The notes under the pieces were generated by a model. It was not told the DNA's origin and searched no databases. It was given only the letters and a program-made list of their open reading frames with translations. DNA of 64,000 nt from NCBI RefSeq assembly GCF_900129355.1, contig NZ_FQVL01000004.1, positions 186,001 to 250,000 on the forward strand. Reading direction: 5' to 3'. Of this stretch, positions 26,219-35,044 are shown piece after piece. Position 1 is the stretch's first letter. Each line of letters begins with the position of its first letter. This DNA comes from Seinonella peptonophila. GTDB lineage: Bacteria; Bacillota; Bacilli; Thermoactinomycetales; Thermoactinomycetaceae. The translations under genes were made by a program, and so were the position numbers.

Positions 26219-27574
26219 TTGGTAGTAAATCGTAATGCTCGATTGCTCCTTTTATCTCTGATATGGGTCTGTTCAATCCTTGTCGTGCAAACTTCAAACG
26301 TTTATGCAGGAGAACAACCATCATCTTATTCTTTGGTCTTTGAAGATAAAATAGATGCAAAGTATGAATCGCTTATCAGAAACGAATTTCGACGTGTGTA
26401 TCCAAAACTAGTCGCCACTTTTAACCCAAATGCTCCTAAATTGGTTAAAGTAAAAGTTGACAATAGTAAGCCAGAATGGGCAGGATATTATAGATTTGAT
26501 CAACCAGATACAATCTATCTAAATATGAAAGCTGTACCACAAGAGTTAGATGCAAGTAGCTTTCGTGTCATCGACCATGAATTGGCTCATTTGGTTCAGG
26601 CGTATGATCCAAGTACACCATTATGGATTGCAGAGGGAATGGCTGACTATGCTACCATCCTCTTAGGAGATGGCATGACTGATATCTCTATTCCTGTTCA
26701 TCCAAAGCCTGGATCAACTTTCCAATCCGAAATTGAAGAGAAGAAATATAGAGAAGCGGCGCGTTTTTTAATCTGGGCAAAGAATTATAAACGAAGCACA
26801 ATCATTGAGGAGATCAATCGATATGCTCGTCAAAAGATCAATTTTACAGGGTCTGACCAATTATGGGAGGAGTATTTTAAGAATCCTGTTACAGTTGAAA
26901 AAAATCCGCAATGTTATGCGAAAGGAGAAAAAAACTGTCCTGACTTAACGAACGGGAAAAATGAGAGCTATAATCCACTTACAAAAGAACCAGAAGGTCT
27001 CGATCAGGCAATTGTTAAAAAAACCGCTTATTTAAATCAAAAGCCAGGCGCTTCTAATTCAGTTGCTCAAGTAGAAGCAGCTTCTTCTGTTCAGTTAATT
27101 TGTCAAACAAACGGTTCTCCTATTCTAGGAGATGATTCGCAAGTTAATCAATCATGGACATATATCAAAGCAGGTAAAAACAAAGGGTATATTCCTACCA
27201 TCTATTTAAAAATAAATCCAGCAGGACCGATTATACCTCCTTGTCCAAATCCATCCATAGAAAACAACACTGAAGTGCGCCATCTAGTACAATCAGACAC
27301 AACTCTTCACAAAAAGCCAGATCAAAATTCAGCTATATTAGCGAATCTTAAAAAAGGAACCGAAGCTAACATACTCTGTGTGAAACCTGGTAAGCAAGTG
27401 ATATTTGGTAATAGAATACAAAATGATTGGTATCATGTTCAGACTGGTAAACAGCAAGGATATCTTTCTGCCCTATTCATCCATACCAAAAAAGGCGAAT
27501 CGTTCCCCGAATGTGGAGGGAAATCGAAAAAAACATCTGAATCTCAGAAGGCCAAGGGAAATGCAAATCAATAG
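26219..27574 (+). CDS. Secreted gluzincin-like (HExxH) protein with C-terminal SH3-like region
   Basis: A TTG at 26219 follows AGAGGAGG. The signal peptide ends at about residue 30 ('SNVYA'). Residues 120-124 are the zinc motif HELAH, followed by 'IAEGMADYA' with the Glu expected in gluzincin or basic-secretory-protein folds. About residues 260-430 contain two SH3-like units that end with 'KGYIPTIYLK' and 'QGYLSALFIH'. The protein is likely a secreted metallopeptidase that targets cell wall or protein; activity is not shown. A clear terminator follows. Confidence 0.75.
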   Translation: MVVNRNARLLLLSLIWVCSILVVQTSNVYAGEQPSSYSLVFEDKIDAKYESLIRNEFRRVYPKLVATFNPNAPKLVKVKVDNSKPEWAGYYRFDQPDTIYLNMKAVPQELDASSFRVIDHELAHLVQAYDPSTPLWIAEGMADYATILLGDGMTDISIPVHPKPGSTFQSEIEEKKYREAARFLIWAKNYKRSTIIEEINRYARQKINFTGSDQLWEEYFKNPVTVEKNPQCYAKGEKNCPDLTNGKNESYNPLTKEPEGLDQAIVKKTAYLNQKPGASNSVAQVEAASSVQLICQTNGSPILGDDSQVNQSWTYIKAGKNKGYIPTIYLKINPAGPIIPPCPNPSIENNTEVRHLVQSDTTLHKKPDQNSAILANLKKGTEANILCVKPGKQVIFGNRIQNDWYHVQTGKQQGYLSALFIHTKKGESFPECGGKSKKTSESQKAKGNANQ

Positions 27575-27599
27575 GAAAGGTAATTACACAACATCCGAT

Positions 27600-27624
27600 C
27601 ACGGGCAATTGTCCGTGTTTTTTT
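27600..27624 (+). terminator. Rho-independent terminator
   Basis: CACGG and CCGTG surround a short loop with CAATTG inside, followed by eight T residues. It ends the transcript of the metallopeptidase gene. Confidence 0.8.
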
Positions 27625-27706
27625 ATTTGCACCATTCATCTAAAATATACTGACTGATGGCTTATGATCTCCAACTGGCTGAGTAAAGGAGTTAATACTC
27701 GCTTCT

Positions 27707-27784
27707 TAAAAAACTACACCAGGAGGTACAAGATCGCTTATACATCCTGGTGTAGCAGCAGGTGAGCGGGATGCCCACCTGCTG
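27707..27784 (-). terminator. Tandem hairpins ending the G+C-rich gene
   Basis: On the minus strand a hairpin with 9-bp arms CAGCAGGTG/CACCTGCTG (27784-27756) is followed by one with 11-bp arms CTACACCAGGA/TCCTGGTGTAG (27755-27714) and then a T run. The second has terminator form for the gene ending at 27873. Confidence 0.65.
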
Positions 27785-27872
27785 TCGCCCGGAACTTCCG
27801 GACTTCGACCAACTTGAACAGCCGATCGCCGTGTTCTGCCTTACTCAGTTGTCATGTTATTGACGCGGATGG

Positions 27873-29354
27873 TCAGTCGAGGTAGCCGTTTTCCTGGGCG
27901 ATCTGGTAGAGCCTCTCCCAGGAGACGGTCTTCTCATCCACGTTGTTGTCCGAGCCGTTGATGCGGACCGAGACACGACGGGGAACGTAGATCGTCCCGT
28001 TGTTGTCCGAGCCGTTGATCGAGCCGCCCTCCAGCACGATGACGTTGAAGGCGTTGTCCGAGCCGTTGACGCTGATCCGACGGCAGAGACCGCTGAATTT
28101 GCTGTCCGACCCGGATCGGCTGAGGCGGTCCGCCGCCGCGTCCATCAGCTCCCGACGGTAGAACTCGTCGGAGTTGCTGGAGCTGCCGGTGCTGCCGACG
28201 TTGTTGGAGCTGCTGATGCTGCCGACGTTGCCGAACACGTTGGTGATGTGGGTCATGTTGCCACGCGGCTCGACCGGGTAGATGCGCGGCTCGGAGCTGC
28301 CCGGGTTGCGCATCGACATGTCGCCGCGCCGCAGGAACTGGTCGATCGTGGTACCACCCAGGTTGCTCGGCGAGTCGTAAAAGCCGCCGTCGGACGCGTA
28401 GTTCCGGCTGGTGTAGCCACGCGGGTTGAAGCCGGTCCAGTCGTTCGAGCCGGTCGCGTTGTCCTCGGTCCAGTAGCGAGAGACGCGGGAGATCTGGCCG
28501 GTCTGCACCTTGTAGATGTAGTCGTCGAAGATCTCCTGCCAGCGCGGCGCCAGCGTCTTGGCGAACACCTCGGGCAGATGCGTGTACTCGTCGATCACCT
28601 TCGGCCAGGCCTTGTGACTGATGGTGCTCGCCCAGACCAGGGCCTCGTGCAGGTTTTCATCGAGCTGGCTGAAGTCGTAGCCTTCCCACGGTCCCTTCAC
28701 CCCACTCTTGGTGAACGGGTTGAAGTACGACCGGCTCTCGATGCCCAGCGCCTGCTGAAGGGTCACCGGCCGGCGCCCGTCGACCTCGCGCTGCCAGTAG
28801 GTGTCCCGCTCGGCGAGGTGGTTGACGTACCACATCGTCTGCTCGACGTCGATCGTGCCGGCCTCGCTGCCGGGGATGACCCAGGCGCCGTCCTTGGCCT
28901 TGTTGACCGCCGTCTGAACCTGACAGTGATCCTCGATGAACGGTCGCAGATCGGCGTAGTTGTCCTTGACCAGGGCGGCGAGCAGCTCGGGAAGGAACAT
29001 CTTGTCCGGGGTCTTGGTCTCCTCGACCTTGACCTCGATCTTCTGCGGCTGCTGCGGCTGGACGTCGTTGCTGCGGAGTCCCTTCGCGAGCAGCACGCTG
29101 ATGGCCTCGGCCAGATCGAAGCGGAAGTCGTTGTTGTACCCCTTGTCCGCGTTGTCCGGGAGGACACTCGCCAGCTCGCCGGCAAGGTCGAAGACGTCCA
29201 TGTTGCTGAACTCGGTGACGGGTCGCTGACCCCACGCGCTGATCAGCTCGTTCTTGACCTCGTCGGTGAGGTCGAACGTGGTCTCCTCGATCTTGATCTT
29301 GCTCTTCGCGAAGCGGAGAACCAGCTCGAACGTCTTGGTGGGGGTGTTCCCCAT
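27873..29354 (-). CDS. G+C-rich unknown gene, probably acquired
   Basis: The start ATG at 29354 follows AAGGAGAAAGTC. The 493-residue protein has no signal peptide or membrane segment. Its first 110 residues are helical and acidic ('DLTDEVKNELISAWGQRP'). A middle region (about 130-300) is Trp/Tyr-rich. A Ser/Asn/Gly linker (about 370-405) precedes a C-terminal part with three 'NGSDN' repeats that resemble short beta-solenoid coils. I do not recognise a family. Third-codon positions are nearly all G or C, in strong contrast to all neighbours, which points to recent acquisition from a high-G+C host. It has its own terminator hairpins. Confidence 0.7.
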   Translation of the reverse strand: MGNTPTKTFELVLRFAKSKIKIEETTFDLTDEVKNELISAWGQRPVTEFSNMDVFDLAGELASVLPDNADKGYNNDFRFDLAEAISVLLAKGLRSNDVQPQQPQKIEVKVEETKTPDKMFLPELLAALVKDNYADLRPFIEDHCQVQTAVNKAKDGAWVIPGSEAGTIDVEQTMWYVNHLAERDTYWQREVDGRRPVTLQQALGIESRSYFNPFTKSGVKGPWEGYDFSQLDENLHEALVWASTISHKAWPKVIDEYTHLPEVFAKTLAPRWQEIFDDYIYKVQTGQISRVSRYWTEDNATGSNDWTGFNPRGYTSRNYASDGGFYDSPSNLGGTTIDQFLRRGDMSMRNPGSSEPRIYPVEPRGNMTHITNVFGNVGSISSSNNVGSTGSSSNSDEFYRRELMDAAADRLSRSGSDSKFSGLCRRISVNGSDNAFNVIVLEGGSINGSDNNGTIYVPRRVSVRINGSDNNVDEKTVSWERLYQIAQENGYLD

Positions 29355-29653
29355 GACTTTCTCCTTCAGGTTCAGAACACGAATGGTACACCTTGCTCAG
29401 GAAAGACTGAACTCTGACCAATCCTTTCATTGATCAGTGGCTGTGTCCACTTAGAAAGGATTTTGTATCCTTTTACTAGATGTGGGCTCGTTTCAGTCAT
29501 ACTCTATTAACAGCTAATCATATTCGAATAAATCAGTCAAACCAAAAGAGGGGAATTTTTGATCATATTTAGACTTAGGAATATGGTGAACAATAGGCAT
29601 TCATTGACCCTAATTATCTAGACAGACATATAGTAAGTAAAAAAGGGGGAATT

Positions 29654-29770
29654 ATGATGAAAGTTCCTTCAAGGAAACTGATTGCAGCGGTTATCGCGAT
29701 TGGATCAGGTTTACTTTTTGTTGGCGCTTTGCTTAGCCTCATTAACGAAATGGGTCCACCTGAATTGTAA
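29654..29770 (+). CDS. Small membrane peptide (38 residues)
   Basis: ATG 29654 follows AAGGGGGAATT. The product has the basic start 'MMKVPSRKLIAA', a single hydrophobic stretch 'VIAIGSGLLFVGALLSLI', and the tail 'NEMGPPEL'. No family is recognised. The ribosome site and hydrophobic pattern make it likely to be expressed, but the role is unknown. The rest of the gap 29355-29967 shows nothing else. Confidence 0.55.
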   Translation: MMKVPSRKLIAAVIAIGSGLLFVGALLSLINEMGPPEL

Positions 29771-29967
29771 CCATATAATGTCTTAAAATGGGTTACAGGG
29801 TTCATACCATTTATCCTTCAATGAATGATCGTTTCTATTTTATTACCGGTATGATTGTAATTACTCACTGTTTGTCTAATTTTTTTGTTAAGTTTGTTCA
29901 TATTCCGTTCATATTTCTCATTTAGGATATATGTAGATCTTATTCTTTATGAGAGAGGGATATATAG

Positions 29968-30810
29968 ATGAAGATACATGCAGATGTTTTCCATGTGACT
30001 GGAGCAAAATTGTACTATGAAGTAAGAGGTACTGGACCGGTTCTTTTACTCATTCATGGTGGGGCAAGTGATGCCAATTCGTTTCATTTTATTGTTGATC
30101 AACTAGCTCAAACATATACTGTGGTTACATATGACCGCAGAGGTCATTATCGCAGTCAAATAATAGATTCCACTGAAGAATATGAAGTCTCCACTCATAG
30201 CCATGATGCACACTTACTTTTGGCTCATCTTACAGATCAACCTGTATATGTTTTTGGCAGTAGTTCTGGTGCGTTGATTGGACTTGACTTCATCATTCGT
30301 CATCCTGAGCAAGTGAAAATGCTAATCCCTCATGAACCTCCTCTGTTCCAAATGCTTGCCGAGGATGATGTGAAACAGGCTAGCAAAATGATTCAAAAAT
30401 TACAGACAGATTATCAACAATGGGGTGCTGCAAAAGCAATGAATCGATTTGGACAAGCTTTAGGTATGGGAAATGAGGAGGAAGGGATGATAGAATCAGT
30501 ACCGGAATTTGACGGAAATGCTCATTATTTTATAACGAAAGAAGCAATAGCTGCGCTTAGCTACCAATGTGATTTGACAACACTAAAAGCATTGTCTTCA
30601 TCTATTCTACCTGCGGGAGGAAAGGAATCACGCCAGTATTTTCCTTACATTTGCATTTCATTGCTAGCAGGCTTTCTTGAAACAGAGGTGATCGATTTTC
30701 CAAGCAACCATGTTGGTTATGTGATGGAACCGAAGAGATTTGTAAGAAAGCTAGAGCAAACATTAGGAATGTACAATATCAGACTGAAGAAAAACCTACA
30801 TTCTAGTTAA
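29968..30810 (+). CDS. Alpha/beta hydrolase
   Basis: ATG 29968 follows GAGAGGGATATATAG. The protein contains 'LLLIHGGASDANSF' (oxyanion loop), 'VTYDRRGHYRS', the nucleophile elbow 'VYVFGSSSGALIGLDF', and near the end 'FPSNHVGYVM' with the likely catalytic His. An acidic residue before it may complete the triad. No lid or substrate motif is recognised. It is a monocistronic unit; element C lies just downstream. Confidence 0.85.
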   Translation: MKIHADVFHVTGAKLYYEVRGTGPVLLLIHGGASDANSFHFIVDQLAQTYTVVTYDRRGHYRSQIIDSTEEYEVSTHSHDAHLLLAHLTDQPVYVFGSSSGALIGLDFIIRHPEQVKMLIPHEPPLFQMLAEDDVKQASKMIQKLQTDYQQWGAAKAMNRFGQALGMGNEEEGMIESVPEFDGNAHYFITKEAIAALSYQCDLTTLKALSSSILPAGGKESRQYFPYICISLLAGFLETEVIDFPSNHVGYVMEPKRFVRKLEQTLGMYNIRLKKNLHSS

Positions 30811-30837
30811 AGTGAAATGAAAATAAAGCTTGTTAAA

Positions 30838-31128
30838 AGGAGGAGATGGTTTGCATTGTATCCGACTTTCTGGCGCTACAAAGCCATGACTGTGTAGCGA
30901 AGAATAGGTGGTAGTACTGTCTGCACACTCCGTGCACGAGTTGCAGCTAATGCTGCAAGTCTCACTATGACGCGATAGCCGAGCTGATACCGCCCTGAGT
31001 GAGCAGTCGTGGCGCCTTGAATGCATCTTAGTAGCCTGAACTGGAGGCACCATCCTTTTCAATAAAACGGAGTGCATAAACCTTGACTCCCAGAAATAAT
31101 AGGGACCCTATACTTTGTCTACAAGCTG
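30838..31128 (+). repeat. Dispersed hairpin element, copy C, diverged ends
   Basis: The central stem is kept: 30883-30892 (GCCATGACTG) pairs with 31004-31013 (CAGTCGTGGC) with one G-U type pair, and GGTGGTA pairs with TACCGCC. Its loop carries an insertion of about 48 bases (30923-30970) that itself folds through TTGCAGC/GCTGCAA. The terminal GTCAATATTTC repeats are lost. Its right end still reads CTTTGTCTACAAGCTG, and that motif recurs inverted at 31147-31158 (CAGCTTGTAGAC). Confidence 0.7.
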
Positions 31129-31207
31129 TATATACAATTACCTTTGCAGCTTGTAGACAAGTCATATGATCGGCTCGTGATCGTGATTCACGTAGAAGCA
31201 ATCAAGA

Positions 31208-31259
31208 TATAATCGATCAGAAAAATGACAACTTTGTCATATGACAGGGTTGTCATTTT
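31208..31259 (+). promoter_or_regulatory. Promoter element and 38-bp operator before the TetR-Rph unit
   Basis: A TATAAT (31208-31213) is followed by a nested dyad. Outer arms AAAATGACAAC (31222-31232) and GTTGTCATTTT (31249-31259) share their centre with the perfect inner palindrome TGTCATATGACA (31235-31246). It lies about 40 bp before the TetR start and is a good autoregulatory site. Confidence 0.75.
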
Positions 31260-31299
31260 GGGTTGATTGTGCTATTTTGATTTCATAAGGAGGAACTAT

Positions 31300-31914
31300 A
31301 TGCCAACGGATACTTTCTATAATCTGAATGAACAGAAGCAACAAAGAATCTTTGACGCTGCGATCCAAGAGTTTTCTAAAAGACGTTTTAGTGAAGCATC
31401 CATTAATCAAATTGTAAAGGCTGCTGGGATCTCAAGAGGGAGTTTTTATCAATACTTTAAAGATAAAGGCGATCTCTACCTTTACATTTTGCAAGAAATA
31501 GGAAACGAAAAAAGGAAGGTGATGAAGCAAGTAAAGGCTTTACACCCAAATGCCGATTTTTTCACTTTTTATCTACAATATATAAAAGTTGCAATGGAAT
31601 GGATCTCAACAAATCCGGCATACCATGAAATTGGTATGTTAATGGAATTTGATGATCCTCAATTGATGAAGGAATTGATGCATCGATCTGATGATCTAAC
31701 TGATATTCGCGAGTTGTTAGAATTGGATCAGCGGCGAGGCTTGATTAAAGAAGAGTTAGACACTGGCTTATTACTTGAAATGATCTATCAACTATCGCTT
31801 CATTTGGTGAAGAAATTTTATCAGACTGGTTCAACTGAGGAATTTGTTAAAAAACATCATGAATTGATTTTGATTTTAAAGGATGGAATTGTGAATAAAA
31901 GTGAACGAAGTTAA
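31300..31914 (+). CDS. TetR-family transcriptional regulator
   Basis: ATG 31300 follows AAGGAGGAACTAT; an upstream in-frame start (31267) lies before the ribosome site. Residues about 14-50 hold the TetR helix-turn-helix ('SEASINQIVKAAGISRGSFY'). It is directly followed by the Rph-like gene (about 40 bp gap), so it likely regulates that resistance enzyme in response to a ligand. Confidence 0.88.
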   Translation: MPTDTFYNLNEQKQQRIFDAAIQEFSKRRFSEASINQIVKAAGISRGSFYQYFKDKGDLYLYILQEIGNEKRKVMKQVKALHPNADFFTFYLQYIKVAMEWISTNPAYHEIGMLMEFDDPQLMKELMHRSDDLTDIRELLELDQRRGLIKEELDTGLLLEMIYQLSLHLVKKFYQTGSTEEFVKKHHELILILKDGIVNKSERS

Positions 31915-31955
31915 CATTGATGAGTCACTATCATGTGAAAAAGGAGATTATCTCT

Positions 31956-34592
31956 ATGGGTTCCTATGTGCTTGGTTTTCAAGAGATAGAGTCTGGTAAG
32001 TTGATGGAAGTTGGAGGAAAAGGGCTTAATTTAGGGGAGCTTTCGAGAATTGAACAAGTATCTGTACCTGGAGGATTTTGTGTTACGACACAGGCATATA
32101 GAAAAATGTTTGACGCACATGCTGAACTGTCATATTTGTTAAATGATTTATCTCATTTTACGATTCAAGACAGCGAACAAATCAGTCATGTTAGTCAACG
32201 AATTCGCCAGATCATCGAAAGGACGAGCATGGATGAGGAGATTCATGCAGCAGTAGTCCACTATTTGAATGAGCTAGGGGAAAATCATCCATATGCAGTT
32301 CGGTCCAGTGCTACAGCAGAAGACCTGCCGACAGCTTCCTTTGCCGGTCAACAAGATACGTATCTAAATATTATTGGACAAGAAGCCATCTTGGAGCATA
32401 TCAAGAAATGCTGGGCTTCACTCTTTACAGATCGTGCTGTCACTTACCGAATTCAAAATCGATTTGATCATCGCAAGGTTTATCTATCTGTTGTAATTCA
32501 GCGGATGATATTTCCGCAAGCATCAGGAATCTTGTTTACAGCTGATCCTATTACTTCACATCGTAAAATCGTCTCGATTGATGCTAGTTTTGGATTGGGT
32601 GAAGCACTTGTATCAGGCTTGGTAAATGCAGATGTTTATAAAGTGCAAGATGGAAAACGGGTTGAGAAGAAGATTTCCATGAAAGAGCGAGCGATCTATC
32701 CCATCGCAACAGGAGGTACGCAAGAGCGTGAGATTGAGCTGAATATGCAGCAACAGCAAGTACTAAGCGATAAACAGATTCTACAGCTTGAGCAGATTGG
32801 TCGGAAGATTGAAACTTATTTTGGTTATCCGCAAGATATCGAATGGTGTATCGATCATGGGCAATTTTATATTGTGCAAAGTCGTCCGATTACGACTTTG
32901 TACCCGGTTCCAGTAGTAAAGGATGGCAAACCACATATCTATATGTCAATTGGACATCAACAGATGATGACCGAGGCATTCAAACCATTAGGGATTGCCT
33001 TTTTTTCTGCGCTATCCGAGCAATTTTTTGCTGTTGAAGCGGGTGGTAGATTATTTCTCGATATTTCATCTGATATGGCTTCTATGGTCGGACGAAAAAT
33101 CTTATTGGCTGTGATGAAAAACAATGATCCACTCACATATAGTGCGCTGGTTAAATTAAGCAAGCGAAAAGAATTTCTTCGAGCGCTTCCGCGTGGTAAG
33201 CGTATGATTAATACAAAGCATGATGGGCTCTCATTGCCGACGTTTATACAAATGATCAAACAATATTTGCGTCATAATCCTGAGATCATTCCAAAGCTGA
33301 TCGCCAAGTGTGATCAATCTATTCATGAACTTCAGGAAAATATTGTGCAGGTTTCTGGAGAGGAAGTATTTCGCTTTATTATTGAAGATCAACAAGAATT
33401 AAAAAGAGTGATGTATGATCCACAAAGTTTTGGCGTCATCATGCTCGGAGTATATGTAGCAAATTGGCTCAATAAGAAAATGGAAAAATGGTTAGGCGAA
33501 AAGAATGTTGCCGATACCCTGTCACAATCGGTTCCACATAATGTGACCTCAGAAATGGGGCTTGCTCTACTTGATGTAGCTGATGTGGTAAGAGAATATC
33601 CGTCAGTCATTGAATATTTTTCTCATGCGAATGATCAGACTTTTTTTGAAGACTTGAGCAGATTACCTGGCGGGCAACGTGTGAGTGAGGCATTTCGTGC
33701 TTTTTTGGATATATATGGGGTACGCTGTCCAGGTGAAATTGATATTACATCTCCTCGATGGTATGAGAAGCCCACAGCACTCATTTCCACGATCATGGGT
33801 CATATCCAAAATTTTGAGCCTCATTCGCGTACGATTATATTTGAACAAAAGAGAATCGAAGCAGAAGAGTTTGCAGATCATCTGATTGAACGATTAAAGC
33901 GATTACCAGGAGGAGCTCGTAAAGCGAAAAAAACGAAAAAAATGATTCGTATTTTGCGTAATGTGATTGGCTATCGAGAGTATCCGAAATATGGCTTTAT
34001 CAGACGTTATGCAATTTATAAACAAGCCTTATTAAGAGAGGCGACGATCCTTCTAGAAAAAGGAATCATCCAAAATCAAGAGGATATCTATTATTTATCA
34101 TTTGATGAGCTGCGAGAAGTGGTGCGTACGAATCAGTTAGATTATAGGATCATTACAAAACGAAAATCCGCATATGAAGGGTATGAGAAATTAACCCCAC
34201 CTCGAATTATGACTTCTGATGGTGAAATTATTTCAGGAGAATATAGTCGCGAACATGCACCAGAGGGTGCTTTGATTGGATTACCTGTTTCTTCTGGTGT
34301 AATGGAAGGGCGAGCCCGGATTGTCTTAAAAATGGAGGAAGCTCAGATCGAACCAGGAGATATCTTGGTGACCAAATTTACAGACCCCAGTTGGACTCCT
34401 CTTTTTGTGTCGATCAAAGGATTAGTTACAGAAGTAGGAGGACAGATGACGCATGGCTCCGTGGTCGCGCGTGAATATGGTTTACCTGCCGTTGTAGGAG
34501 TGGAAAACGCCACAAAGTTAATAAAAGATGGGGATATGATTCGGATCAATGGAACAGATGGATATATTGAAATCTTAGCTTCAACCAAGTAG
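31956..34592 (+). CDS. Rifampin phosphotransferase-like / PEP-synthase family enzyme
   Basis: ATG 31956 follows AAGGAGATTATCTCT. The 878-residue protein starts with an ATP-grasp part ('ELSRIEQVSVPGGFCVTTQA', 'VRSSATAEDLPTASFAGQQD', 'DIEWCIDHGQFYIVQSRP'), a middle region not found in PEP synthase, and a C-terminal phosphohistidine swivelling domain with the active His in 'TEVGGQMTHGSVVAREYGLP'. Size and order fit rifampin phosphotransferases, which use ATP to phosphorylate rifamycins, and not the PEP-synthase barrel. The rifamycin role is family knowledge, not shown here. A TetR gene and large dyad precede it. Confidence 0.8.
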   Translation: MGSYVLGFQEIESGKLMEVGGKGLNLGELSRIEQVSVPGGFCVTTQAYRKMFDAHAELSYLLNDLSHFTIQDSEQISHVSQRIRQIIERTSMDEEIHAAVVHYLNELGENHPYAVRSSATAEDLPTASFAGQQDTYLNIIGQEAILEHIKKCWASLFTDRAVTYRIQNRFDHRKVYLSVVIQRMIFPQASGILFTADPITSHRKIVSIDASFGLGEALVSGLVNADVYKVQDGKRVEKKISMKERAIYPIATGGTQEREIELNMQQQQVLSDKQILQLEQIGRKIETYFGYPQDIEWCIDHGQFYIVQSRPITTLYPVPVVKDGKPHIYMSIGHQQMMTEAFKPLGIAFFSALSEQFFAVEAGGRLFLDISSDMASMVGRKILLAVMKNNDPLTYSALVKLSKRKEFLRALPRGKRMINTKHDGLSLPTFIQMIKQYLRHNPEIIPKLIAKCDQSIHELQENIVQVSGEEVFRFIIEDQQELKRVMYDPQSFGVIMLGVYVANWLNKKMEKWLGEKNVADTLSQSVPHNVTSEMGLALLDVADVVREYPSVIEYFSHANDQTFFEDLSRLPGGQRVSEAFRAFLDIYGVRCPGEIDITSPRWYEKPTALISTIMGHIQNFEPHSRTIIFEQKRIEAEEFADHLIERLKRLPGGARKAKKTKKMIRILRNVIGYREYPKYGFIRRYAIYKQALLREATILLEKGIIQNQEDIYYLSFDELREVVRTNQLDYRIITKRKSAYEGYEKLTPPRIMTSDGEIISGEYSREHAPEGALIGLPVSSGVMEGRARIVLKMEEAQIEPGDILVTKFTDPSWTPLFVSIKGLVTEVGGQMTHGSVVAREYGLPAVVGVENATKLIKDGDMIRINGTDGYIEILASTK

Positions 34593-34765
34593 GAAGGTAG
34601 GATGGTCATGACGGAGCCAGCTTTTAATTGCCTATTAGAAAATGGTTCACAATCAAGCTAACATTTTTGGAGCCTATTATGAAGACATCCGCGCCGCTAG
34701 AACGGGAAGTATCCTTCATTTTATGGGACTTTTGCTTTAAGGAAAAGGTATCTTATTTGTTACAA

Positions 34766-34805
34766 GCTACAAATTCTTGTTTTAATAGAGATTTGTAGCC
34801 TTTTT
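34766..34805 (+). terminator. Rho-independent terminator
   Basis: GCTACAAAT (34766-34774) pairs with ATTTGTAGC (34791-34799), followed by CTTTTT. It lies 170 bp after the Rph-like gene. The rest of 34593-35044 holds no gene I can support. Confidence 0.75.
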
Positions 34806-35044
34806 GCTTGCGCTATTGTGATGCCTAGATCAATTAACGAAGCTGATCGGTATAAATATGATCTACCATCGCTTTGATCGTTGAACACTCGGATTGAATG
34901 GTATTTCTGTTACTCGCTTTTCAGAATCAGAAGACTGATTAAGATAATTAATATATAAATAATTTTTTTATATGAATTTCAAATAACATTAATGTATAAT
35001 CTATATATTACATTCTATTTATTTGCACAAGGAGGATGGATAGA

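Noticed and set aside
28248-29417. Long open frame on the plus strand opposite the G+C-rich gene
   Set aside because: It lacks a ribosome site and has a biased composition (Leu, Val, Arg, Gly) expected from an antisense frame of a gene with G/C third positions. The minus-strand frame has a good ribosome site and normal composition.
28657-29430. Further overlapping minus-strand frame rich in Arg, Gly and Gln
   Set aside because: It is a frame shadow of the 27873-29354 gene caused by the low number of stops in G+C-rich DNA.
34679-34798. 39-codon frame after the Rph-like gene
   Set aside because: It runs into the terminator hairpin and has no ribosome site.
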